From Volvox africanus (taxonomy: Eukaryota > Chlorophyta > Chlorophyceae > Chlamydomonadales > Volvocaceae), in NCBI GenBank assembly GCA_030268105.1, contig BSDZ01000004.1, positions 3,025,001 to 3,089,000 on the forward strand: 64,000 bases of DNA, given 5' to 3'. How positions within the stretch are numbered: position 1 is the stretch's first letter; each line of letters starts with the position of its first letter. Positions 1 through 8,122 of the stretch are shown here, piece after piece. The notes beneath the pieces are model-generated. The model made no database searches, was not told the DNA's origin, and saw only the letters and a list, made by a program, of their open reading frames with translations. Both the position numbers and the translations under genes were made by a program.

Positions 1-1482
1 GCTTTGTTAAATGGTATGCAACGTGTCCTTCGATTCAAGTCAGGCACTGTATTGGTTGATGGGGTGGACGTGGCGGGATCCCCAGCTCTGTTGCCAGAGT
101 TGCCCTATGCCTTTGATGTCTGGTATGAAGCTCCTGTGGCGGGTTTTGTTAACTTTGAACCCGCCCTGGGATCACTTTTGTTATCTGTGGAGTCAACTCC
201 GACAGGTTATTGTGTTTCCGTTACTGAAGTCGGCCTCGCTGATCAAATGATGAAGGCACTTGAGGATACCAGTGCCAGTGACGACTTCATCTCGGCAAAG
301 GAGGTGAATGTGTTGGGGTCGACCCCACAGTTGTCTGATTGTGACAGGTTACCCTCGTTGATGAGGGTAAGCATCCCATCGTGGGCAGAATCACCCTAAC
401 CCTATCGATAGGCCCTCTGCATGTTAGGGCCCAATGAGTGCAACAAGGTCTCTCGGAGACAGCACTACATGGACATTGGGTGCCGCGACATAACGACAGT
501 ACCGCGCGCGCATCGATATGGAGTCCAGCACAATTGGCCATTGTGCAAAAGGGAACCTATCGCCTAAGGTACCTTGTCTGTCGTATCAAGATGTCACACC
601 AGAGGACGGCGGAACTGTGCGGAGCCTATGGTTAATTTCGCTGTAGCGGCGTTCGTCCGCCGAAATAAAGAACCCAAGCTTGAAGGGTGCAAAAGAAGCC
701 TATCAAATGATAAGGGAAGGTGCCCATGAATTGCTTGTGAGGCCTTGGGTGCAATCGATTGCTACCAGCGCGCAGTCTCTTGTGAACGATTCTGAGGTCG
801 CAGCCCCCACATTGCCAAACTATAATGATGCATTTGTCATCCTGGGGCTCCCACCTATGTTACCTGCTGACCATACGATCCCTCTTGTGTCCGAGCACAC
901 CCCGTTTCACAACCTATGTACAGGTTAAGCCCACTAAAGTTGAGCGGATGAAGCGGCAAGTGAGGGATCTGCTCGCAAAGGGTATGGTTCGGCCCAGCAC
1001 ATCGCCATATTCCGCACCGATATTGTTTGTCAGTAAGAAGGATGGGACGTTGTGGATGTGCATTGATTATCAGGGCTTGAATGCGACTACGATTAAAAAT
1101 CGCTACCCTTTGCCGCGCGTGGATGACCTGCTCGATAAGTTGAAAGGCTCAGCTTATTTTTCCTCGATTGATCTACAACAGGGGTATAACCAGATACGCA
1201 TTGCTGCTTCTGATATTCCGGAAATCGCTTTCCGGACCCCCTTTGGTCACTTCGAGTACACGGTCTTGTCGTTTGGACTGACAAATGCACCCACCACATT
1301 TCAAGCAGTGATGGATCGCATGTTCAGACCATATATCGACAGGTTCATCGTTTGTTACTTGGATCATATTTTGATATATTCCAAGACGCGTGAGGAGCAC
1401 CTGAAGCATCTCGAGCTCGTGCTTGAGGTGATGAAGCGGGAGCAATTGTTTGCTGAACGCGCCAAATGTTCTTGGGTGCAGT
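1..1482 (+). pseudogene. pol: TE1 (GB family) pol, 5' part: end of MTase-like domain, protease, RT; broken
   Basis: Ty3/Gypsy Pol remnant that enters from outside the window. Positions 4-399 encode the end of the domain before the protease and the protease itself; the usual DTGA active site reads DTSA (about 265-276). Several indels follow, so the protease-RT linker is spread over different frames (about 400-930). RT is readable at 925-1482. Its catalytic YLDD reads YLDH at 1356-1367 because the second Asp codon is CAT, so this RT should be inactive. The gene stops abruptly at 1482, where TE2 is inserted, and resumes at 8952 in the middle of the RT/connection region. This is an old, dead copy. 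Family assignment rests on closer similarity to the protease at 58600-58900 than to the GA copies. Confidence 0.9.
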
Positions 1483-2306
1483 TGTTGTGCTACGGTTAGT
1501 TTCCCGCCGATGCGTAGGTCGATGCGACCCTACAAGGCGAAGTGCTATTGCGATGAACACATTGCATATGAATGAATCTGCATGATATAAATGTATTCGT
1601 GTACATTTATATATGCATGTGGCATGTTGTCATTATCCATCACGACATCGCACCATGGCAAATCCGCCTAGCATGCATGAAAGCCCGAAGCATTGAAGTG
1701 CGCATTATGCTCGTGCTACGAAACGATAAGTAATATTATCTGATATAATATTACTTCATTACAGCACACGTTGAGAGCGCCGCACTCGTCGCGATACATG
1801 CCCTGCAACCGGATATCGTTATCCGGACCCTTGCATCATGCGAATGCCGGAAAGGCTTATACGTTGTTATGCGTAGACATCGCCTATACGCAGTAGGATT
1901 GTCACATCTAGGATCGGCCTCCTGATGTGAATCGTACGGCATTGTGATGCTGCGAGTATAACAGATGCGAGGACGGCTAAGCAAAAAAAGACATTCGATA
2001 TCGGAGAACACTCGTGTGTTCTATATTACTATTGCTATACGCTATTCTACTTAGCCCGAGCTAAGCCTGAACTTCGCTAATCACCGCCGCGTGATGATTG
2101 CTTGCTTCCGGCGCTGACGGCGATTTCGTCCATTGCATCGTTCCGATCTGTAAGACTGTAAGTTATATCTCTCTTCGTCTTGAAGTCTTCCGCTGTCTCT
2201 GTTTGCTCTCGCTTGCCTTGCTGTACTTGCAAGTGCTCGCGCATCGGTGTCAAAAGTCTCCAGACGTGCAGATACTTATGAGCAAACGCGAACGAGAGGT
2301 ACATCA
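1483..2306 (+). repeat. TE2 5' LTR (GA type)
   Basis: 824 bp, starting TGTTGTGC and ending GTACATCA (other copies end ACAACA). It is packed with short palindromes: 1514-1533 (8 bp, one bulge), 1585-1612 (11-bp stem, AT-rich), 1729-1755 (11-bp stem), 1809-1826 (CCGGATA-TCGT-TATCCGG), 1903-1929, 2005-2022 (AGAACAC-TCGT-GTGTTCT) and 2050-2065 (CTTAGC-CCGA-GCTAAG). A consensus splice-donor-like GTAAGT sits at 2158-2163. A 13-nt motif AAGTCTTCCGCTG at 2183-2195 is shared with the other families. Confidence 0.95.
1585..1612 (+). promoter_or_regulatory. Candidate TATA-containing palindrome in GA LTR
   Basis: A perfect 11-bp inverted repeat (ATATAAATGTA and its complement) with a 6-nt spacer lies about 100 bp into the LTR and holds TATAAA-like sequence on both strands. 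It is the best candidate core promoter in the LTR, but the transcription start cannot be read from sequence. The equivalent AT-rich palindrome is present in the other GA LTRs, for example near 8225-8252 and 45567-45594. Confidence 0.35.
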
Positions 2307-2309
2307 ATT

Positions 2310-2327
2310 TGGTATCGAGACAGGTTC
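2310..2327 (+). other. TE2 primer-binding site
   Basis: TGGTATCGAGACAGG follows the 5' LTR after a 3-nt spacer and is preceded by T. It would pair with the 3' end of a tRNA ending in CCA whose acceptor 3' strand reads TCTCGATA. The start TGGTATC resembles the initiator-methionine PBS of many plant and fungal Gypsy elements (TGGTATCAGAG), but the next bases differ, so the tRNA is unknown. The same PBS occurs in GA, GB and GD copies. Confidence 0.8.
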
Positions 2328-2373
2328 GTTGCCTAACTGTCTCTCTTTGTCTAATCGGAAGTAGGCTCTTTCT

Positions 2374-2685
2374 ATGGCGAGTTCCAGCGACGAACCACGA
2401 GGACCGCTAGATACTTTTGCCGAAGACCTAGGCCGCGCCGTTTTGGACGCCGCCGCTTCCGGTTTGTAATTGTTTAATTGCTTTTGCTTAGATTGCTGCA
2501 CTTGTTGTGTAAGTGTATGCTCTGAGTCGCAGGTAATCTCAGTGCACTGGCATTGCTTGCCGCGGCGACTGAGACCGGCTTTCGTCCGGACCAGCTGGTG
2601 ACTCTCATCACCCAAACTACGGAGATCAGGACTCAGCTGGGCAAGTACTTGCTGAGTTTACTGAATCTTCTCAAGAGTACTGTCG
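2374..2685 (+). CDS. TE2 leader protein: 30-codon exon 1, 71-bp candidate intron, exon 2
   Basis: ATG at 2374 opens a 31-codon ORF (starting MASSSDEPRG) that ends in TAA at 2467-2469. Its Gly-30 codon overlaps a donor-like GTTTGT at 2462. A candidate acceptor CAG ends at 2532, giving a 71-bp intron. Splicing restores the Gly codon and joins exon 1 in frame to an open stretch (2533 to about 2685) with a conserved motif including DQLVTLITQTTEIR. Exon 2 has no upstream ATG of its own, yet its protein is conserved in GB (39138-39287) and in part in GD (17301-17434). The exon 2 frame runs open to 2807, overlapping the gag start in another frame. Alternatives are a simple 31-aa upstream ORF, or a further splice into gag whose phase I could not make consistent across families. 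Function unknown; possibly an N-terminal Gag extension. Confidence 0.6.
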
Positions 2686-2772
2686 GTAGGCTCACTGAAT
2701 CGCTTTGTACTCTTGCCTTTGCGATAGAAGTCGGCTTCTATTACGCAAACCTAGGGTATCGTTTCGTGCTCC

Positions 2773-4008
2773 ATGTCCGCGGAACACGACGATACGCCGC
2801 ACACTAGCCTAGCTAGCCAAGCCGATTTTGTTGTGGCTGCTAGAGCACCGGATAGAGGTCATGAGACTGTTGGCGCGCGAGCCACTCAAGAGCCCCTTTT
2901 CCTTCAGACCCCTGCTCACTTAATTGTGCCGCATTCAGCAGTGAACACGAATATGGACAACACTGCTGGACCAAGGGTTCTGCCATTACCTCAAGCTCGA
3001 GGGCATGATGACATCCCTGAGGTGATGAGATTGTCGATTCCCGTTCCTAGGCTCAATATTTCGCTGACCGACAAGACATCAGGGCATAGCATAGCCGATG
3101 CAACTCGTGCGTACGTGCGTGACGCTAAAAAGTATCTCCAGGCTGTTCATGGTGGCGATAATGACGGTATCAGGTGTCTCTTCGTTGGTAACACCCTCGA
3201 GGGCGCAGCGAAGGACTGGTATCGCAATTGGACCACCGCCCGGGGCAACTATACTTTTGACGAGTTGGTCGCCGCTTTGCTCGCACGATTCACTACTGAG
3301 GTTCAAGCACGCGATGTGGAAGCTCGTAAGGTTTTGGCAGCCGGTAGCTACCACATGCGTCGGGATGAAAATGTACCTGCGTACCAGTCACGCTTCGAAG
3401 CACTTGTGACTCCCATTGCTGACCTCACTGAATCCGAGCGTGTCTTTTGGTTTAGGCGAGGCCTGACGAAAATTTTGGCTAAATGGTGCGCTACTGACTT
3501 GGTTGGAGCGCAGATCAAGTCGTATGATGCTTTGGTCGCTTTTGCTAAGGGCACGGAGATACGACTCCTTGCCGGTGAGGAAGAAGTCAAGTCTGCCCCT
3601 CGTGCAAATGCCGTGCAAGTGCAGGATCCGCTTGAGGAAGCCGTAGCTCTTGACCAGGACTTCGGAGCGACCCGCCCCACGCCTACTGCCGTGACGCGAC
3701 GCAGCAACCGGCAACGCCAGGCGCGCGGGGGCGCTAGCTCGGGTGTCCGTGGGTCAGGAGGAGCAGGTCCGAGCTCGGACCCGGCTAAAAACAGGAAGCG
3801 TGGTGGTGCGCCGTCGACGGCAGCCGCACAGCGTTCCGACCCCAATGCGAAGCGGACTCTCACGGACGACACGTATATGCCAAAATGGAATTGCAATCGT
3901 TCCGAATTCGAGCGTCGGAAATTGGCCAACGTTTGTCTACGGTGTGCGGAGAGCCATTCCACGAAGGATTGCCCGCTAATGCCACCGTTTGTACCTCAGC
4001 CGAAATAG
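2773..4008 (+). CDS. gag: TE2 Gag polyprotein
   Basis: 411-aa Gag, intact. An acidic and polar N-terminus is followed by a capsid-like Retrotrans_gag region (about residues 110-230; YVRDAKKYL, FVGNTLEGAAKDWY and RFEALVTPIADL are readable). A basic, Gly/Ser/Arg-rich stretch (about 310-365) follows. The zinc knuckle has C388, C391, H395 and C400, that is CX2CX3HX4C, one residue shorter than the canonical CX2CX4HX4C. Gag forms the particle and binds RNA. The ATG at 2773 aligns with the Met of all other gag copies. It ends in TAG at 4006-4008, and pol continues in the same frame. Confidence 0.93.
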   Translation: MSAEHDDTPHTSLASQADFVVAARAPDRGHETVGARATQEPLFLQTPAHLIVPHSAVNTNMDNTAGPRVLPLPQARGHDDIPEVMRLSIPVPRLNISLTDKTSGHSIADATRAYVRDAKKYLQAVHGGDNDGIRCLFVGNTLEGAAKDWYRNWTTARGNYTFDELVAALLARFTTEVQARDVEARKVLAAGSYHMRRDENVPAYQSRFEALVTPIADLTESERVFWFRRGLTKILAKWCATDLVGAQIKSYDALVAFAKGTEIRLLAGEEEVKSAPRANAVQVQDPLEEAVALDQDFGATRPTPTAVTRRSNRQRQARGGASSGVRGSGGAGPSSDPAKNRKRGGAPSTAAAQRSDPNAKRTLTDDTYMPKWNCNRSEFERRKLANVCLRCAESHSTKDCPLMPPFVPQPK

Positions 4009-4047
4009 GGGCTTGCCCGGGTTCCTGCGGAGGGGGCACCACCTGGG
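4006..4047 (+). promoter_or_regulatory. TE2 gag-pol UAG readthrough site with downstream stem
   Basis: TAG at 4006-4008 is followed by a 7-nt spacer. CCCGGG (4016-4021) can then pair with CCTGGG (4042-4047; one G-U pair) across a 20-nt loop. Pol continues in the gag frame with no further stop. UAG followed by G and a downstream structure is how gammaretroviruses such as MLV make Gag-Pol by readthrough. The layout recurs in GB and GD. Confidence 0.6.
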
Positions 4048-7000
4048 ATTTCTGAACTAACACGTGGTCGGTGGTCATCCTTACGGCCAGCCGTTAAGGC
4101 ATTGTTGCCTTGTGTACTTGGACACATCGAGCGAGTCATTGCGCGACGCATCACGCTTGACGGACGCACGGGACTTCTCTGCTTCGACCCGTTGTGTAAT
4201 TTGTTTACACCTCGCCGTCCCCTGTCGTCTATCGATCTGTCTAACCACGTGGTTTTGTTCATCCCCTCGTCTCTGCGTGAGATGTCGGAACAGTTGGCCA
4301 TATACAGGAGGTGTAGGCGTCAATATCCAGGCACCGCCGCATGTGTTTTACTCCCCGCTTTCTGTTGGCGCAAGGCAGAGGCATCGTTAAGGGGTATGCG
4401 GCATGTCCACCGGTTCGAGCCGGGCACCGTTTTGTTTAATGGTGTGGATCGGGAGGGTACGCTGGCTCCGTGGCCAGGGACATCCTACTCGGTTGACGTT
4501 TGGTACGAAGCTCCTGACGGGGGTGCCGTAGGTTACGGACCCGCCCTAAGTGCACTGACGTTGTCTGCTGGGCAGTCGCTCGTAGATAACCGTGTCCCTG
4601 TGGTTCAGATCGGTTTGAATGGCCGTACTCTGAAGGCACTTGTTGACACCGGTGCCAGCGACGACTTCATCTCTGTCGCAGAGGTGAATGCGCTGGGGTT
4701 GTCCCCAGAGTCGTCTGATTGTCCACAGGTTACCCTTGCTGACGGGGGTAAGCATCCCATCGTGGGCAGGATTACCCTTAGCCTATCGATAGGCCCTTTG
4801 CGTGTTGTGACCCGGCCGTACGTGCTGCAGGGCTTAGCAGAGACTGCACCGTACATAATGGGGTCGTCGACATTACGACAGTACCGCGCGCGCATCGACA
4901 TGGAGACCGCAACCCTGCATATGTGCAAGGGTACTCTGTCGATTAAGGTACCTTTCCTGTCGTTCGAACATGTCACACCAAAGGAGGGCGAAACTGAGGC
5001 GGTGCCTATGGTTAATTTCGCTGTGACCGCAATGGCCGCGTGAATCGAACCAGAGCTAGTCGGGCGTAAGGAGGCCGTCCGTTTGTTACGGAAGGGTGCC
5101 CACGGACTGCTTTTGAGGCCGCGGGTGGGCTGTTGTGCCACCACCGCGCAGATTTCTGCGCATCCTGAGGTTGAGGCCCTACTGTCGCAGTATGAGGACT
5201 TCTTTAAAGATATCCCTGGCCTACCACCTATGCGTCCTGTTGATCACACAATCCCTCTCGTGCCTGGAGCGCAGCCTACGGCCCGGCCAATGTACAGGTT
5301 GAGTCCATTGGAGCTGGACGAGGTGAAGCGCCAGGTGACGGATTTGCTCGCGAAGGGTATGATACGCCCCAGCACATCCCCGTATTCTGCACCGATTTTG
5401 TTTGTCGGTAAGAAGGATGGGACCTTGCGCATGTGCATTGATTACCGGGGGTTAAATGCGAATACGGTGAAAAATCACTACCCTTTGCCACGTGTTGACG
5501 ACCTGTTGGATAAGCTGAAGGGCTCGGCTTATTTTTCCTCAATTGACTTACAACAGGGCTACAATCAGATTCGCATCGCTGCCTCTGATATCCCGAAAAC
5601 CGCTTTTCGGACGCCCTTCGGTCACTTTGAGTATACGGTCCTATCATTTGGTTTGACTAATGCCCCTGCGACGTTTCAGGCGGTTATGGACCGAATGTTT
5701 AGGCCGTTTATCGACAGGTTCGTTGTTTGCTACCTGGATGACATCTTGGTATATTCTAAGACGCGCGAGGAGCACTTGGAGCATCTTCGGCTCGTGCTCG
5801 ACGTTATGAGGCGGGAGCAATTGTTTGCTAAACGCGCCAAATGCTTTTGGGCGCAGCCTCAGGTGGAATATTTGGGCCACATTGTGTCGGCCACCGGTGT
5901 AAAGATGGACCCGCGGAAGGTCGCCGTGGTTCGCGATTGGCCCGCGCCTCAGAACCTCACGGAGCTGCGTAAGTTCCTTGGCTTGACCAATTATTTCCGA
6001 AAGTTCATTGAAAAATATTCCATCATTGCGGCCCCGCTTACTAACTTAACTCGCAAAGGCGTTTTCGTTTCGCTCGAGTCATGGACGTCGCAATGCCAGC
6101 GGGCATTCAAAGAGCTCAAACGAATCGTTGCCGAAGATGTCACCCTTGCATTCCCTGATTACTCGTTGCCATTTCGTGTTGAGGTAGTGTCTGATGCCTC
6201 AATATTTGGAAGCGGCGCTGTATTGTTACAGGAAGGGCGACCGATCGCCTTCACGAGTAAGAAGTTTTCTGGTGCGGAGATTTGCTACACCACCGGGGAA
6301 CAGGAGCTTCTGGCCGTGCTGCATGCTTTAAAGGAATGGCGCTGTTACCTCGAGGGACGCCCGTTTACTTTAAAGACTGACCACAAGCCCCTAACGTTTT
6401 TGCAAAGTGTTCCGACGTTGAACCGCCGTCAGGCTAGGTGGATGGAATACCTAGCTAGGTTCAACTGCACCTGGGAGTATATTTCTGGTAAATTGAATAT
6501 TGCCGATGCTCTCACTCGACATCCGTCGCTACACACTGCAATTTTGGCAGCGCCCGTCGTGCGGCCGCGTAGCGAGGAGGTGCCGATCGCGACGGACCTC
6601 GCGGAGCGGTTGAAGGTTGCCTACAACGCAGACGCCTGGTTCGCGGAGCCGGCTAATGTAGAAAACCTTCACAAGCAGAATGGCCTTTGGCTACGGACGG
6701 AGGGTGCAGCTACGCGAATCGTTGTTCCGAATGACGACGCGCTACGCTACGACATCCTTGCGCGGTTCCATGAGGACCTGTTAGCAGGACACCCTGGTAG
6801 CAAGCGATTGATCGACTTGGTGCAACGTTCCTTTTGGTGGCCTCGTTTGGCTAACGATGCGGCGAACTTCGTCCAGACATGCAGTCTGTGCCAGTGCAAT
6901 AAGGCTTTGTCCGGTAAGGGCCATGGGTTGTTGCAACCGTTGCCTGTCCCGGATGCGCCTTGGGAAAGTGTTTCCATGGACTTCGTAGTCGCGCTGCCCA

Positions 7001-8063
7001 AAACTGAGGGGGGATATGATGCGGTGTTTGTAATGGTCGATCGTCTGACTAAGATGGTTCACCTAGCACCATGCACATCATCCTGCACGGCTGAGCAAAC
7101 CGCACGTTTGTTTTTCGACAATGTGGTTCGGTTACACGTGGTTCCCAAAAATGTGATCTCGGACCGCGGTGGGCAGTTCACGTCTAAGTTTTGGGAAGCG
7201 CTCTGCAAACTAGTTGGCATGCGCGTCAACCTGAGCACGGCGTATCACCCGCAGACTGATGGTCAAACCGAACGCACAAATCGCACGTTGGGTGATATGT
7301 TGCGCAATTATGCTGGTCGCACACCTCTCGTTTGGGATACATATTTGACTGCGGCAGAATTCGCGCTTAACAACGCTGTTAACCGCTCTACAGGCAAAAG
7401 TCCGTTCTTTCTTAACTACGGGTTTCATCCCGTGCTGCCCGTGTGGCGTGAGTTGGAAGTGAACGTGCCTGCTGCTAAACTTTTTGCCAAGTCTTTTATG
7501 TCCCGAATCACAGACGTGAAGTCGTGTTTGGACGCGGCACAGCAACGAACGACGGAATACTACAACAAATCCAAGCAGGATGTGACGTTTTCGGAGGGGC
7601 AACTCGTGTTGCTAAGCACCAAGAACTTGCGTTCCTTGGCCGACGGATCCCGAAAACTCTTACCCCGCTGGATTGGTCCGTATCCTGTCGTGCGCATGGT
7701 TGGGAATGTGGCTGTGCAGCTTGCATTGCCCGCTGATATGACCATTCACCCCACGTTTCACGTATCGCTTGTTCGTCCGTATCGTGGTACGGAACCCGTC
7801 CCTGAGCCTGCTAACGCCCCCGCAGCGATCGAACCAGTTCCCGAGACCTGGATAAACAGAAGTTTTACGATGTGGAGCGGGTGTTAGATTATTGCGCTCG
7901 TCGTGTGGGCCGACACCGACGTAAGCGGACAGTACACGAGTACTTGGTTAAGTGGACAGGGTATACCGACGAGCACAACTCATGGGAACCGGCACGCAAC
8001 TTCTCACAGGACATGAAGCCCCTGCTCGAAGAAGCCCGCAAACGTGCCACGCAAGCCCAATGA
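4009..8063 (+). pseudogene. pol: TE2 Pol polyprotein, one stop and one frameshift
   Basis: Pol follows the gag UAG in frame. Order: MTase-like domain (from 4102), protease with [10 protein letters not shown] near 4650, RT with YLDD near 5730, RNase H, integrase HHCC zinc finger (6770-6900), the DD35E core, GPY/F, and chromodomain (to 8063). Two lesions are clear. TGA at 5041-5043 replaces the CGA Arg codon of sister copies, a C-to-T change at a CpG. A 7-bp deletion near 7853 shifts the frame just before the chromodomain (frame 7872-8063). The catalytic residues otherwise look intact, so the damage may be recent. Confidence 0.92.
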
Positions 8064-8085
8064 CCCCTGCAGTCGATGCTGTATG

Positions 8086-8122
8086 ATGCAGCGAGGACGC
8101 TGCATACGGGAGGGGGGATAAT
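8086..8122 (+). other. TE2 polypurine tract with upstream 8-bp hairpin
   Basis: GGGAGGGGGGATAAT (8108-8122) directly abuts the 3' LTR and is the plus-strand primer. Just upstream is a perfect hairpin, ATGCAGCG (8086-8093), loop AGGA, CGCTGCAT (8098-8105). The hairpin and tract recur in the other GA copies, and a 7-bp version precedes the GB tract at 11210. Confidence 0.8.

Noticed and set aside
2686..2772. A second intron joining leader exon 2 to gag (GTAGGC or GTACAC donor after GTCG; acceptor such as CCTAG at 2754)
   Set aside because: The phases do not agree: the GA acceptor needs phase 0, the GB acceptors phase 2, while the shared donor gives phase 1. I kept only the first intron as a candidate.
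2533..2807. Frameshift from the leader exon 2 frame into gag, since they overlap by 35 nt in GA
   Set aside because: In GB the leader frame stops before the gag ATG, so the overlap is not conserved.
3348..3962. Long antisense ORF opposite gag (about 204 codons), repeated in every GA copy
   Set aside because: It mirrors the gag coding strand codon by codon, follows gag composition, has no start context or domain, and is a shadow of a conserved gene.
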